This document shows, piece after piece, positions 1-8,927 of a DNA stretch of 64,000 nt. Position 1 is the stretch's first letter. Each line of letters starts with the position of its first letter. The translations under genes were made by a program, and so were the position numbers. The notes under the pieces were generated by a model. The model saw only the letters and a program-made list of their open reading frames with translations, was not told the DNA's origin and did not search any database. The DNA is from Sphingomonas cremea (GTDB lineage Bacteria; Pseudomonadota; Alphaproteobacteria; Sphingomonadales; Sphingomonadaceae), in the NCBI RefSeq assembly GCF_021502585.1, contig NZ_JAKFGM010000002.1, positions 664,988 to 728,987 on the forward strand. Reading direction: 5' to 3'.

Positions 1-219
1 GTAGCTCGCCGGGCCGGAAATGCCGTTCCTGGTCGGTGAGGATAAACAGGATGTTGTAAGGCCCGCGGCTGACCTTTGCCGGGCCGGATGCGGGCGCAGA
101 TGCCAGCCCTTCGGAGCCGCTGCTGCCTATCGCCAGCCCGGCCAGTGCCGGCGGCACCATCGACAGCACGGAGCGACGAGACAGCCCGCCGTTTGCGCCA
201 GATTTCTCGTCTTCCATTT
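1..219 (-). CDS. Sulfatase family protein, N-terminal part (cut by window edge)
   Basis: Reading the minus strand from the ATG at 219 gives a protein that continues past base 1. Residues 12-30 form a twin-arginine-like export signal (SRRSVL followed by a hydrophobic Ala/Leu stretch). After a linker comes NILFILTDQER, the typical first beta strand of sulfatases and related alkaline-phosphatase-fold hydrolases, in which the Asp is a metal ligand. A G-rich Shine-Dalgarno lies about 10 bases upstream. The formylglycine motif (C/S-x-P-x-R) would lie outside the window, so sulfatase rather than phosphonate hydrolase is an inference. It is divergent from the TetR gene, which may regulate it. Confidence 0.75.
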
Positions 220-315
220 CGAGCAGCCCCCCAAGCGCACCGTTCACGGACACCGCCTTTGGTCCATCGGGTCGCATCAAAAGGCTAACGTCGGTCCCGG
301 AGACTGTCCAGAAAA

Positions 316-348
316 AATGTACAGTGTGTCATTATGACAAAATGTACA
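316..348. promoter_or_regulatory. Candidate TetR operator: repeated TGTACA palindromes
   Basis: The octamer AATGTACA occurs at 316-323 and again at 341-348, 25 bases apart. Each copy contains the palindrome TGTACA, and the near-palindrome GTCATTATGAC lies between them. The site lies between the divergent sulfatase and TetR genes, where a TetR-family regulator normally binds. Binding is inferred. Confidence 0.4.
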
Positions 349-389
349 ATTTCATGGACCTGACGGCTGCGCTCGTGCATTGCTTCGGC

Positions 390-1052
390 ATGGACCAGCC
401 AAACCATCGTGTGCGCGTGGCCGCCCTGCGCCGGGAAAGGATGCGGTCACGCCTGCTCGAAGCGGCCCTGACCGTCTTTGGCGCAGCGGAGGACGAAACT
501 GCAGCAGTGGACGAGGTCATTCGTCGCGCAGGAGTCTCACGCGGCACTTTTTACAATTACTTCAACAATGCCGATGACCTGCTGCGGGCTGCGGCGGACG
601 AGGTGGGTACCGAACTCATGCTGGCCGTGGCGCCGATCGTCGAGGCTCGCGATGATGCCGCCGAGCGCATCGGCGCGGGCGTTCGGTCGTGGATTTCGCT
701 GGTCGGGCACTATCCCGGCCTCGCCGGCTTCTTCCGCAGGGCAGGGCTGTACATCCTGTCCAACGAGCGCGTCCGGACGGACCTCCCGCGCGACCTAATG
801 GCGGGCATGAACTCCCGGCGCTTCACGATAGACGAGCTAGAGCTTGGCTTCGTACTCGTCGCCGGCACAGTCCTGGCTGCAATCAACACCTTGGCCATCG
901 GCAAGGCGCCGCGGACGTATGGCAACAAGCTTGCCGAGCGCGTGCTCATGTCCCTCGGCGTCGAGCCTATCGAGGCGCGAGAAATTGCACGTGCCCGGCT
1001 CAGAAAACCGCAACTGGCTCAAGAGTCACTGATTGCCCGGGCAGGCAGGTAA
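390..1052 (+). CDS. TetR/AcrR family transcriptional regulator
   Basis: A DNA-binding repressor of about 220 residues. The N-terminal helix-turn-helix is clear: VDEVIRRAGVSRGTFYNYF with the TetR-type GTFYNYF recognition-helix ending, followed by a helical ligand-binding domain without recognisable specificity. In-frame ATGs also exist at 324, 342 and 354, but these fall inside or beside the repeated TGTACA operator-like region. The ATG at 390 is therefore preferred, although no start has a strong Shine-Dalgarno. Divergent from the sulfatase gene, its likely target. Confidence 0.8.
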   Translation: MDQPNHRVRVAALRRERMRSRLLEAALTVFGAAEDETAAVDEVIRRAGVSRGTFYNYFNNADDLLRAAADEVGTELMLAVAPIVEARDDAAERIGAGVRSWISLVGHYPGLAGFFRRAGLYILSNERVRTDLPRDLMAGMNSRRFTIDELELGFVLVAGTVLAAINTLAIGKAPRTYGNKLAERVLMSLGVEPIEAREIARARLRKPQLAQESLIARAGR

Positions 1053-1107
1053 GGAACAATGACAAGCTGAAGGGCGAAGGTGCATGCCTGGCTCACTTGG
1101 GTTGGGT

Positions 1108-1137
1108 AATGACCGGAACGGGTGGAAAGCGGACGTT
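1108..1137. repeat. Palindromic intergenic repeat, single unit
   Basis: A unit of about 30 bases of the window-wide family: AATGACCGG, a GGGTGG core, AAAGCGGACGTT. It lies downstream of the TetR stop and before the YciI-like stop, so between convergent genes. Confidence 0.85.
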
Positions 1138-1145
1138 GGTAATAC

Positions 1146-1484
1146 TTAGCTTGCTGGGTCGTACCCGAACTCGCGGAGCTCCTGCGAGCAACGACAAGCC
1201 TTTGCAATCTTCGCTGCCCAACGAACGGCATCATCCCGCGTTGGCAATTCTAGAATAGTGAACCCGCCGTTCAGTGAGCTTCCGGGATAAAGATCATGCG
1301 AGATCAGTCCGTCGGACGATACCAGCACCGGAGCAGCCTGCTCATCGATCCCTCCGCCAAATACGTAGACACCGGCCTTCTTTGCTTCTTCGATGACGGC
1401 ATGTGAGTCGGCCACGACACTGGGAAACTCCTCGTCGGTGACGACCATGGCTTCGCTAGGAAACGAAATCAGGTACTTCGCCAT
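1146..1484 (-). CDS. YciI-like (DGPF domain) protein
   Basis: A 112-residue single-domain protein starting MAKYLISF with a dimeric alpha/beta-barrel pattern. It has the GGGIDEQAAPVLVSSDG segment and an ILELPTRDDAVRWAAKIA segment near the C-terminus, both typical of the YCII/DGPF superfamily. Members are small cytoplasmic proteins, sometimes linked to sigma factors or enzymatic, with function mostly unknown. It has no operon partner; repeats flank it on both sides. Confidence 0.75.
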   Translation of the reverse strand: MAKYLISFPSEAMVVTDEEFPSVVADSHAVIEEAKKAGVYVFGGGIDEQAAPVLVSSDGLISHDLYPGSSLNGGFTILELPTRDDAVRWAAKIAKACRCSQELREFGYDPAS

Positions 1485-1546
1485 TCAGCAATCCTCGATC
1501 CAGGCGGCACCGTCCATGGTGAACGCAGCAGCTTACCGACAAGAGC

Positions 1547-1612
1547 AATGTCTGCAATGGGTCGAAAGCGGTCATCACCGCTAATGACCGGAATGGGTGG
1601 AAAGCTGCCATT
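1547..1612. repeat. Palindromic repeat pair (two units)
   Basis: Unit 1 is 1547-1575 (GGGTCG core) and unit 2 is 1583-1612 (GGGTGG core), with a 7-base spacer. This is the first of four pairs with the same order and spacing. It lies upstream of the YciI-like gene in the 311-base gap before the secreted orphan at 1796. Confidence 0.85.
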
Positions 1613-1619
1613 ACGCGGC

Positions 1620-1650
1620 TAACGTCGGGATTGTGCGGAAAGGGGACGTT
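1620..1650. repeat. Degenerate copy of the palindromic repeat
   Basis: About 30 bases with perfect terminal inverted hexamers AACGTC and GACGTT and a GCGGAAAGGGG interior that resembles the repeat core. It follows the 1547-1612 pair directly and probably represents a decayed third unit. Confidence 0.45.
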
Positions 1651-1795
1651 CAACGGCCCGCCAAGCACCACAGATATCTACTCGCATTGCCAATTGTGGT
1701 TCGGTTGATTTTGGAAGTTATTGGGTGCACGTAACGATCTTCTTATTGTCGTTAGTATCCTGGCGTATCCGCGATAACAGATATCGGGGAAAATC

Positions 1796-2335
1796 ATGCC
1801 ACCTGCAGCTGTCCGCTTTGCAGCTCTATTTCTCGGTACGGTAGCTTCGGCTGCAACTGCCCAGTTCAATCCGAGGATCATTGTCCGGCCGCCGCCAAAT
1901 CCTGGCCAACCAGCCACTGCGCCTGCCCCAGTTGTCACTGAGCCGCCCATGGAACCATCCGCCATTCCGACTACCGCGGCCGAGCCCACGACGGCACCTT
2001 ACTCGCCCAATAGCGCCTATGCGCAGCCCCAAACTAACGAAAAGCAGATTGTCGATCTGCAGGCGGCAGTTGCTGAGCTCCAAGCGGAGGTAGAGCGCTT
2101 ACGCGGGCAAATCCATGAGATAAGACCCAATCAAAATGATTATGTTCTTACGAGTGCTAGCCCAGTTCCTGGTCATCGCTGCGACTACAGCGGGATGGTT
2201 TCGCTGAACACTATACTATCTCACGTTCACACACACGGAGTAGCGATCGGGGGAACGGAGAACATGAATATGTACGTACCCGGCCGTGATTTTAAGAACG
2301 ATCCCATGGTCTTTACATGGACTAACTGTCGCTGA
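1796..2335 (+). CDS. Secreted proline-rich protein with coiled coil, unknown function
   Basis: I do not recognise this family. The 179-residue product starts with a probable signal peptide (hydrophobic run ending ASAATAQ), followed by a Pro/Thr/Ala-rich linker to about residue 78. Next is a short coiled coil (IVDLQAAVAELQAEVERLRGQ) and a C-terminal domain with HRCDYSG, an HVHTHG motif and a final Cys. The two Cys residues could form a disulfide. A GGGGAAAATC Shine-Dalgarno precedes the ATG. The next secreted orphan follows 28 bases downstream, so the two may be co-expressed. Confidence 0.6.
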   Translation: MPPAAVRFAALFLGTVASAATAQFNPRIIVRPPPNPGQPATAPAPVVTEPPMEPSAIPTTAAEPTTAPYSPNSAYAQPQTNEKQIVDLQAAVAELQAEVERLRGQIHEIRPNQNDYVLTSASPVPGHRCDYSGMVSLNTILSHVHTHGVAIGGTENMNMYVPGRDFKNDPMVFTWTNCR

Positions 2336-2363
2336 CTCTGCTCCAACGGAGGATGGGAAGGCC

Positions 2364-2978
2364 ATGAAACATTTACTGATCTTCGGGACATTTCTGGTTT
2401 GCGGTGCTTTGGTTTCCGCGCAGCCAGTAAACCGGGGAACAACGCGCGTGGCAGTTCCCCAGCAATCGCCGCCTGCAGCGGTGGACCAATCCGCCGTGCA
2501 GGTTCCAGTTGCTGACGAACCGGCGAAGGCCAAGAGCGCCAATCCAATCTCCAATCCCAGGTCGGGATTTGTCGGAAAACTTCCCGCTATTGCGAGGACG
2601 TTCGTCTATCCTCCTGGAGAGGGGGAATATAAATTCGAGGCTGCGGGGCTTTCGATGGGCGAAGATGGCTACTATTCTCCAACGGACAACGGCAATTCGT
2701 TCTTTATGTGGTTCCCTCGGTCAGCGATGGGAATGCCGCTATCGATCGCTTGCTCGGTGAGAAGGCAACCTTTCGCGTTCGGCACTCTCTCCTGGGCCAA
2801 TTGGGGTGGAAGCCCGGGTGGTGGAGTGGCCTTTCGTTTCGGACCTGGCGAAACAGAAGCACGCTATCAAACAAACTTCACCAACGGGGACGCCTCGCTT
2901 GTCATGTTCAAAGTTTGGGTTCCGCCAGACGGGGGTCTGAAGGAATGTCGTGTCACGGGAACATTTGAGCAGGAATAG
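2364..2978 (+). CDS. Secreted protein of unknown function
   Basis: A product of about 204 residues with a signal peptide (MKHLLIFGTFLVCGALVSA). This start is chosen over upstream in-frame codons because GGAGGATGGGAAGG precedes it and the signal peptide begins here. The mature part has a low-complexity Pro/Ala linker followed by a Gly- and aromatic-rich beta-type domain (WANWGGSPGGG, FRFGPGE) with Cys in IACSV and ECRV. No family recognised. It shares a general plan (signal, Pro-rich linker, C-terminal domain) with the preceding gene. Confidence 0.6.
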   Translation: MKHLLIFGTFLVCGALVSAQPVNRGTTRVAVPQQSPPAAVDQSAVQVPVADEPAKAKSANPISNPRSGFVGKLPAIARTFVYPPGEGEYKFEAAGLSMGEDGYYSPTDNGNSFFMWFPRSAMGMPLSIACSVRRQPFAFGTLSWANWGGSPGGGVAFRFGPGETEARYQTNFTNGDASLVMFKVWVPPDGGLKECRVTGTFEQE

Positions 2979-2996
2979 ACCCGTTGGATGGCTCCG

Positions 2997-3063
2997 AATG
3001 TCCGCTTTGGGTCGAAAGCGGTCATAAGCCCCTAATGACCGGAATGGGTGGAAAGAAGACATT
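2997..3063. repeat. Palindromic repeat pair (two units)
   Basis: Unit 1 is 2997-3025 (GTCCGCTTTGGGTCGAAAGC, nearly self-complementary) and unit 2 is 3034-3063, with an 8-base spacer AAGCCCCT. It sits about 20 bases after the stop of the secreted protein gene. Confidence 0.9.
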
Positions 3064-3189
3064 GGCTGGGTGATGACCGACTGGACTGAATCACGCGCTA
3101 AGCTGACCTTAAGGCCGTATTGATTGTTGCAACATCCTCGCGACATTCAGCGAAGCTGAGGTGCCATGTTGCAATGAGTAGGGGTTATT

Positions 3190-3372
3190 ATGGTTGAGTA
3201 TCGACGTGGTGTTGCGAGCAAGCGGAAGAACGACCTCTGGCATTGGTATCAGGAGTGCGAGTTGTATCCGACCGGGAGCTTCGCCATCCACCAAGGCAGG
3301 CCGCAGGACGAAGAACTGTGCTCGCGATGCGCGGCTGCCGCAGAGGCTGTGAGACCTCGCGCCGCTCCCTAG
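3190..3372 (+). CDS. Small Cys-containing protein, unknown function
   Basis: A 60-residue basic protein with KRKNDLWHWYQEC, then PTG and LCSRCAAAA. It resembles small proteins with a W-H-x-C-x-x-C type knuckle found in many alphaproteobacteria, but here the first pair is reduced to one Cys. Upstream sequence GTAGGGGTTATT gives a plausible Shine-Dalgarno. The coding call rests on composition and that family resemblance, so it is moderate. Confidence 0.5.
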   Translation: MVEYRRGVASKRKNDLWHWYQECELYPTGSFAIHQGRPQDEELCSRCAAAAEAVRPRAAP

Positions 3373-3377
3373 CATCT

Positions 3378-3407
3378 AATGACCGCAATGGGTCGAAAGC
3401 GGTCATT
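3378..3407. repeat. Palindromic intergenic repeat, single unit
   Basis: AATGACCGC ... GCGGTCATT form perfect 9-base arms around a GGGTCG core. It lies between the convergent ends of the small Cys protein gene and the phzF-like gene, 2 bases from the latter's stop. Confidence 0.9.
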
Positions 3408-3409
3408 GC

Positions 3410-4201
3410 CTATATCTGGAAAAAGCCCTCGATTACGGTGACCGCATGGCCGCCGAGGATTACTCGGTCGCCCTTGAGTTCGCAGTCCAGCAGGCCGGCT
3501 CGCTTGCTTGCCTGGAAAGCGGTGAAGCGGTGGCGGCCGAGGCGCTTTGCCCAATAGGGCGCCAGCGCGGCATGGGCCGAGCCGGTCACCGGATCCTCAT
3601 CGATCCCCATGTAAGAGACGAACACGCGGCTGGCGATGTCATGGATATCGCCGGGCGCGGTGACGATCGCCATGCGGTGGATCGAGCGAAGGGCGACGAA
3701 GTCCGGCGTGATGGCGCGCACCTCTTCCTCATTTGCGACCGGGACGATGCAGCTGTCGTTGCAGCCTTCGGACAGCCAGACAGGTCGTGGCGAAAGGCCG
3801 AGCGCGCGGCAAACCTCCGGTTCGGCCACTTCCGTTAGCGGGGGCGCCGGCAGGTTGAGCTTGAGCAGCGCCTCATCGTCCTCGTCCCGAGTGACAGTGA
3901 GTATCCCCGCGTGGGTCGAGAAGCGGATGGCGCTGCCCTTCAGCAGGATATGGGCCGCGGCCAATGTGGCGTGGCCGCATAGCGGTACCTCCACCTCCGG
4001 GGTGAACCAGCGAAGGTCATAGTCAGACTCACCACCTTCGCTTGGCACGGTGAATGCGGTTTCGCTGAGGTTGTTCTCCGCCGCGATGGCCTGCATCACG
4101 GCATTGTCGAGCCAATGGTCGAGCGGCATGACCGCCGCCGGGTTGCCGGTGAACGGCCGCGAGGCAAAGGCATCGACCTGAAAGATCGGCAATGGGGTCA
4201 T
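3410..4201 (-). CDS. PhzF family epimerase/isomerase-like protein
   Basis: A 263-residue protein of the PhzF/diaminopimelate-epimerase fold. The N-terminus FQVDAF..PFTGNPAAV, the SET motif with the catalytic-type Glu at about residue 47, GHAT near residue 77 and the C-terminal DPVTGSAHAALAPYW are all family hallmarks. Substrate is unknown: family members isomerise or epimerise small molecules, and there are no phenazine genes here. The ATG at 4201 overlaps the TGA of the CDF gene (ATGA), giving a translationally coupled set pdxH - CDF - phzF-like. Confidence 0.85.
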   Translation of the reverse strand: MTPLPIFQVDAFASRPFTGNPAAVMPLDHWLDNAVMQAIAAENNLSETAFTVPSEGGESDYDLRWFTPEVEVPLCGHATLAAAHILLKGSAIRFSTHAGILTVTRDEDDEALLKLNLPAPPLTEVAEPEVCRALGLSPRPVWLSEGCNDSCIVPVANEEEVRAITPDFVALRSIHRMAIVTAPGDIHDIASRVFVSYMGIDEDPVTGSAHAALAPYWAKRLGRHRFTAFQASKRAGLLDCELKGDRVILGGHAVTVIEGFFQI

Positions 4202-5172
4202 CGCGCACTCTCCGCCAGCGCAGAGGGCAGTATCCCTTCGCGGTCGGTGTGCCCTTCCGGATCGAGGTGGATGATGATTTCGGTGCCCGGGAACCGGTGC
4301 TGCAGCTTTTCCTCGACGGCGTCCATTCGCCGATGCGCCTCGCCGACCGTCCAGTCGGCCGGAACCCAAACGTGGAACTGGACGAAGCGGTGGGCACCCG
4401 ATGTTCGAGTGCGAAGGTCGTGCAAGCCCGCAAGCTCGGGATAGTCGGCGGCGGCGGCAAGAAATGCCTCGCGCTCATCGTCAGGCCATTCGCGGTCCAT
4501 CAGCTGGTCCACCGAATGGCTGGCCGCGCTCCACGCGCCATAGGTCAGCCAGGCGGCAATGGCGAAGCCGAACATAGGGTCGGCAAGACGCCAGCCGAGC
4601 ATCTGGTCCAGGACAAGGGCGGCGATGACCGACAGGTTCAGGAAAAGGTCCGACTGGTAATGGACATGGTCGGTGTGGATTGCGACCGAGCCGGTCTTGC
4701 GGATCACGTAGCGCTGGTATGCGAGCAGGGCGAAGGTCGTGACGATGGCGATCACCGAAACGCCGACCCCCAGCTCCAGCCCTTCGGTCGGCCGGCCGCT
4801 TTGCAGGCGATCGAACGAGCGCCATGCAATTCCCAGCGCCGACACCGCGATCAGGATGACCTGGACAAGCGATGCCAACGCTTCCGCCTTGCCATGGCCA
4901 AAGCGATGCTCATCGTCGGCCGGCATCGCCGCCCAGCGGACGCCGAACAATGTGACGAGGCTGGCGACAAGGTCGAGCGTGGTGTCGGCCAGCGACCCCA
5001 GCATTGCTACCGAACCCGTATCCCAGCTGGCGTAGGTCTTCAGCACGACCAGGAACAAGGCCATCGAAATGCTGGCGATCGCCGCCCGGGTGGTCAGCCG
5101 GCTACGCTCCTTGTGATGGGCGTGATGGTGCCCATGAGGAGCGTGGTGATGGCGATGATGCGCGCCGGTCAT
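4198..5172 (-). CDS. Cation diffusion facilitator (FieF/ZitB type)
   Basis: An inner-membrane divalent metal/proton antiporter of about 324 residues. It has a His-rich N-terminus (about 13 His in the first 20 residues) and six predicted membrane segments. The transport site is visible as D63-x3-D67 (LADTTLDL) and H171-x3-D175 (HYQSD), with a cytoplasmic C-terminal domain ending in HLDPEG. DxxxD plus HxxxD is the Zn/Cd-type arrangement. The start at 5172 is chosen because ATGA overlaps the pdxH stop. An upstream in-frame start at 5196 would lie inside pdxH. Confidence 0.9.
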   Translation of the reverse strand: MTGAHHRHHHAPHGHHHAHHKERSRLTTRAAIASISMALFLVVLKTYASWDTGSVAMLGSLADTTLDLVASLVTLFGVRWAAMPADDEHRFGHGKAEALASLVQVILIAVSALGIAWRSFDRLQSGRPTEGLELGVGVSVIAIVTTFALLAYQRYVIRKTGSVAIHTDHVHYQSDLFLNLSVIAALVLDQMLGWRLADPMFGFAIAAWLTYGAWSAASHSVDQLMDREWPDDEREAFLAAAADYPELAGLHDLRTRTSGAHRFVQFHVWVPADWTVGEAHRRMDAVEEKLQHRFPGTEIIIHLDPEGHTDREGILPSALAESAR

Positions 5173-5747
5173 GGATAAAGCAGCCCTTCCGACCAACCGT
5201 CGCCTTCGCGAGCGAACAAGCGCCGCTCATGCAACCGGTGAGGACGGTCCGTCCAGAACTCTATCCGCTCCGGTACCAGGCGAAAGCCGGTCCAACGTTC
5301 CGGGCGAGGAACGTCGCGGCCGTCAAACCGCAGTTTGGCTTCCTCATATCGCGCCTCGAAAGTCGCTCGTCGGTCGAGCGGGCGCGACTGGAGCGAGGCA
5401 TGGGCGCCCAGCTGCGAATCCCGGGTGCGGGTGGCGAAATAGGCGTCGGCCTCCGCCGCGCTGACCTCTCCAACCGCGCCTTCGATCCGAACCTGGCGAC
5501 GCAAGGACTTCCAGTGAAACAACAGCGCCGCCTGCGGGTTGGCTGCCAGCTCCCCGCCCTTCCGGCTTTCGCCATTGGTGTAGAAAGTGAAACCGTCCGG
5601 CCCAAAGCCCTTCAGCAGTACAATCCGCACCGAAGGTCGTCCGTCAGGAGTCGTAGTTGCCAGCGCCATCGCATCCGGGTCATTCGGCTCTGCCGCCTTT
5701 GCCTCGTCATACCAGGCGCCGAACAATCGGAAGGGATCGTCTGTCAT
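5169..5747 (-). CDS. pdxH: Pyridoxamine 5'-phosphate oxidase
   Basis: FMN enzyme that makes pyridoxal 5'-phosphate from pyridoxine or pyridoxamine phosphate in the cytoplasm. The 192-residue length and motifs fit: [22 protein letters not shown] (substrate/FMN segment), [41 protein letters not shown] [13 protein letters not shown] and the C-terminal ERIEFW...RLHERRLF. The ATG at 5747 gives the usual MTDDPFRLF start, whereas the 30 extra residues upstream are not family-like. First gene of the coupled set with the CDF exporter and phzF-like gene. Confidence 0.93.
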   Translation of the reverse strand: MTDDPFRLFGAWYDEAKAAEPNDPDAMALATTTPDGRPSVRIVLLKGFGPDGFTFYTNGESRKGGELAANPQAALLFHWKSLRRQVRIEGAVGEVSAAEADAYFATRTRDSQLGAHASLQSRPLDRRATFEARYEEAKLRFDGRDVPRPERWTGFRLVPERIEFWTDRPHRLHERRLFAREGDGWSEGLLYP

Positions 5748-5847
5748 GCGCGGCCTTTGCCTGCTGCTTTTCCAACTGTCGAGGCTTTGCGATGCTTGAC
5801 GGATGTTGGCCGTGATCCGAAACGGGTCTGCGGACAAAGGGGAAAGA

Positions 5848-6801
5848 ATGGATCTCTACCAGCAGTTGGGCGTCAAGCGCGGGGCGACCGAGGCCGAGAT
5901 CAAGAAGGCCTATCGCAGCCTTGCCAAGCAGCTGCACCCCGACCGCAACAAGGATAATCCGCAGGCCGCGGAACGGTTTGCAAAGGTTACCCAAGCCTAC
6001 GACCTGCTGTCCGACAAGGACAAGCGGGCGCGCTACGATCGCGGCGAGATCGACGAGGACGGCAATCCGCGAATGCCGTTCGGTGGCGGTTTCGGCGGCG
6101 GCGGGGCCGGTCCGCGCCCGGGCGGCGGAGGTTTCGATGGCTTCCCCGGCGGATTCGATGCCGGAAACGCAGCCGATCTCTCGGACCTGTTCGAAGGATT
6201 GTTTGGAGGAGCTCCAGGGGCGCGTCGCGGGGCCGGCGCGGGCGGGCCTTTCGGCGGTTTCGGTCGCGCGAGACGGCCGCAAAAAGGTGCCGACGTTGCC
6301 TATCGGCTGAAGGTCGGCTTCACCGACGCCGCCACGCTGAAGGAACAGCGCGTTACCCTTTCAGGCGGGAGGACGATCGATCTCAAGCTGCCCAAGGGCG
6401 TGGAGGACGGCACCAAGATCCGGCTGTCTGGCCAAGGACAGGAGGGTCAGGGAGGCCGCGGCGATGCGATCGTCACCATCGAGATTGCGAGCCATCCCTT
6501 CTTTGTCCGGGAAGGAAAAAACATCCGCCTGACATTGCCGGTGACGCTGAAGGAAGCCGTGCTGGGCGCAAAGGTGAAGGTTCCCACAGCAGAAGGACCG
6601 GTGATGCTGACCGTTCCAAAGGGCTCCAGCTCCGGCAAGGTGCTGCGCCTCAAGGGGCGCGGCTTTACTGGGAAGGACGGCAACCGCGGCGACCAGTTGG
6701 TCCAGCTGGCGATCGACATTCCCGCCCATGACGAGGCGTTGGAAAAATTTGCCGAAAGCTGGGATGGCGGCGGCAACCCCAGGGCGACCCTTGCGGTTTA
6801 G
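5848..6801 (+). CDS. DnaJ-class co-chaperone (type II, CbpA-like)
   Basis: A cytoplasmic Hsp40 that stimulates DnaK. The J domain (residues 1-70) carries HPD at 30-32. It is followed by a long Gly/Phe-rich region (about 80-150) and the two C-terminal substrate-binding beta domains. There is no CxxCxGxG zinc finger, so this is type II (CbpA-like) rather than canonical DnaJ. The start at 5848 is preceded by GGGGAAAG and gives MDLYQQLG. An upstream ATG at 5803 adds residues with no J-domain match. YihY-like gene follows 9 bases later. Confidence 0.9.
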   Translation: MDLYQQLGVKRGATEAEIKKAYRSLAKQLHPDRNKDNPQAAERFAKVTQAYDLLSDKDKRARYDRGEIDEDGNPRMPFGGGFGGGGAGPRPGGGGFDGFPGGFDAGNAADLSDLFEGLFGGAPGARRGAGAGGPFGGFGRARRPQKGADVAYRLKVGFTDAATLKEQRVTLSGGRTIDLKLPKGVEDGTKIRLSGQGQEGQGGRGDAIVTIEIASHPFFVREGKNIRLTLPVTLKEAVLGAKVKVPTAEGPVMLTVPKGSSSGKVLRLKGRGFTGKDGNRGDQLVQLAIDIPAHDEALEKFAESWDGGGNPRATLAV

Positions 6802-6810
6802 TCGCCCTAG

Positions 6811-7845
6811 ATGAAGGAACTCCATCCTTATTCGCCAGAGGAACGGCGCAAGCGGCTAGCCAGGCTGAGGGCGCGCTTTGGCAAGGCGGCGATCGAGCGC
6901 GCCAAGCGTGAGATCAAGCCGCTGATCGTGGCCAAGCGCGTCGGGATCGGCCTTTACGACGACGGTTTCATCCATGCCGGCAACCTCGCCTACCTGTCGC
7001 TGCTTGCGATGTTTCCCTTCTTCATCCTTGCGGCGGCGGTCGCGCGGCTGTTCGGCCGTACCCAGGACGCTTCCCTGGCCGTCGCGGCGATCCTCGGCCG
7101 CTTGCCGGCTGACGTAAGGCATGTGCTCGACGGTCCTATCGAGGAAGTGATCCAGGGTCGTTCGGGTGCGCTGCTCTGGCTGGGTGCGATAGTCGGCCTT
7201 TGGACCGCGGCGAGCTTTATCGAAACCATCCGCGACATCTTGCGACGCGCCTATGGCGTCAAATTTTCGGCCAGCTTCTGGCAATATCGCTTGGCCTCGA
7301 TGGCCGTCATCCTGGCGTCGGTCGTATTGTTGTTCGTCACGTTCGGCCTCACCGTGGTGATGGCATCGGTGCATAATTTCGTGATCGAAAAGTTGCCTAT
7401 TTCCGAAGGAATCGGGCGCGGGCTCGGCTTTTATCGCCTCGTCCCCGGATTGACGCTGTTCGCCACCTTCTATGTCATCTTCCTGGCGCTGACCCCGTCG
7501 CGTTACCGGACCATCGAATGCCGCAAATGGCCCGGCGCCTTGATCGTTACCCTGTGGTGGCTGGTTACGGTTGAGGTGCTACCTGACGTCATCGGCCTGT
7601 TCGGCGGCTATGAAACGACCTACGGCAGCCTTGCCGGGGTCATGGTGGCACTGATCTTCTTCTTTGTGATCGGCCTCGGCGTGGTTGCGGGCGCGGAGCT
7701 CAACGCCGCCCTAGTCGAGCCGGGCGGAAAAGCGCTAAGGGGCGAGCATTACGAGGGACCGTACGAGGCCGAGCTTCCGGTCGAGGAGCCGGCCCCGGAA
7801 GAAGAATTAGCGGCGGCTGCAAGGCGCCAGATAGGGGGGAATTAG
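6811..7845 (+). CDS. YihY/BrkB family membrane protein
   Basis: A 344-residue inner-membrane protein with about six hydrophobic segments. It has family signatures DDGFIHAGNLAYLSLLAMFPFF near residue 50, ETIRDILRRAYG and the C-terminal YGSLAGVMVALIFFFVIGLG. Once annotated RNase BN, the family is now regarded as a membrane protein of unclear function, possibly a transporter. The C-terminus is acidic (PVEEPAPEEEL). Close spacing to the DnaJ-like and fabI genes suggests one transcript. Confidence 0.87.
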   Translation: MKELHPYSPEERRKRLARLRARFGKAAIERAKREIKPLIVAKRVGIGLYDDGFIHAGNLAYLSLLAMFPFFILAAAVARLFGRTQDASLAVAAILGRLPADVRHVLDGPIEEVIQGRSGALLWLGAIVGLWTAASFIETIRDILRRAYGVKFSASFWQYRLASMAVILASVVLLFVTFGLTVVMASVHNFVIEKLPISEGIGRGLGFYRLVPGLTLFATFYVIFLALTPSRYRTIECRKWPGALIVTLWWLVTVEVLPDVIGLFGGYETTYGSLAGVMVALIFFFVIGLGVVAGAELNAALVEPGGKALRGEHYEGPYEAELPVEEPAPEEELAAAARRQIGGN

Positions 7846-7848
7846 CCG

Positions 7849-8652
7849 ATGGGCGGCATCATGACAGGCAAGCGCGGGCTGATCATGGGACTCGCCAACG
7901 ACCGGTCCCTCGCATGGGGGATTGCCAGGCAGTTGCGCGAGCACGGCGCCGAGCTTGCATTCAGCTACCAGGGCGAAGCGCTGGAAAGGCGCGTGCGCCC
8001 ATTGGCGGAACAGCTGGGCAGCGACTTGCTGGTCGACTGCGACGTCAGCGACATGGCCGCGCTCGACCGTACGTTCGAGCAGCTTCAGAAGCGCTGGGAC
8101 AGCCTCGACTTCGTCGTTCACGCGATCGGCTTTTCGGACAAGAATGAGCTTCGCGGCAAATATGTCGAAACCAGCCTCGAGAATTTCCTGCTGACCATGA
8201 ATATCTCGGTCTACAGCTTCGTCGCGGTCGCGCAGCGCGCCCGCGCGATGATGAGCCCGGGCGGGTCGTTGCTGACCTTGAGCTATTATGGCGCGGAGAA
8301 GGTGATCCCGCACTACAACGTCATGGGTGTCGCCAAGGCGGCGCTTGAAACGTCAGTCAAATATCTCGCAGCTGACCTTGGGCCTGACGGCATCCGCGTT
8401 AACGCAATCAGCGCCGGGCCGATCAAGACCCTGGCCGCCAGCGGCATCGGCGATTTCCGCTACATCATGAAGTGGAACGAATATAATTCGCCGCTCCGCC
8501 GCAATGTCACCATCGAGGATGTTGGGGGCGCGGGCCTCTACCTTTGCTCGGATTTGGCGTCGGGCGTCACCGGCGAGATCCACCATGTCGATGCGGGTTA
8601 CAATGTGATCGGCATGAAGGCCGAGGACGCGCCCGACATCGCTACGGTCTAA
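7849..8652 (+). CDS. fabI: Enoyl-[acyl-carrier-protein] reductase (NADH)
   Basis: Last reductive step of type II fatty-acid elongation. The 267-residue SDR protein has GLANDRSLAWGIA at the NAD site, and the catalytic residues fall at E. coli numbering: Y146, Y156 and K163 (SYYGAE...YNVMGVAK). The C-terminal lobe has FRYIMKWNEYNSPLRRNV and GEIHHVDAGYNV. An AGGGGGG Shine-Dalgarno supports the ATG at 7849; MTGKRG at 7861 is a possible alternative. The stop overlaps the acylphosphatase start (TAATG). Confidence 0.95.
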   Translation: MGGIMTGKRGLIMGLANDRSLAWGIARQLREHGAELAFSYQGEALERRVRPLAEQLGSDLLVDCDVSDMAALDRTFEQLQKRWDSLDFVVHAIGFSDKNELRGKYVETSLENFLLTMNISVYSFVAVAQRARAMMSPGGSLLTLSYYGAEKVIPHYNVMGVAKAALETSVKYLAADLGPDGIRVNAISAGPIKTLAASGIGDFRYIMKWNEYNSPLRRNVTIEDVGGAGLYLCSDLASGVTGEIHHVDAGYNVIGMKAEDAPDIATV

Positions 8653-8927
8653 TGCCGCGCGTCGGCCGCCACGTCCGCGTGACCGGCCGCGTGCAAGGCG
8701 TGTTTTTTCGCGCCTGGACCGCTGAGCAGGCGCGGGCGCTAGGCGTTACCGGTTGGGTGCGAAACTGCCCTGACGGCAGTGTCACGGGACATCTGGGCGG
8801 TGAGGAGCCCGCGGTTCAGCAGCTCATCGAACTATTGCACCAGGGTCCGCCATCGGCGCAGGTGGCGGCCGTCGACGTCGAGGTGGTCGAGTTGGAAGTC
8901 TCCGACCGGTTTGAGATCAAGCACTAA
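8652..8927 (+). CDS. acyP: Acylphosphatase
   Basis: A 91-residue cytoplasmic enzyme hydrolysing acyl phosphates. The signature [14 protein letters not shown] supplies the phosphate-binding Arg, and [11 protein letters not shown] supplies the catalytic Asn. Length is exactly family-typical. It starts inside the fabI stop codon (TAATG), implying coupled translation. Its 3' end overlaps the convergent purA gene by 4 bases. Confidence 0.93.
   Translation: MPRVGRHVRVTGRVQGVFFRAWTAEQARALGVTGWVRNCPDGSVTGHLGGEEPAVQQLIELLHQGPPSAQVAAVDVEVVELEVSDRFEIKH

Noticed and set aside
20..337. A 105-codon open frame at the window start, plus strand
   Set aside because: It lies over the minus-strand sulfatase N-terminus and TetR promoter, and its product has no recognisable features.
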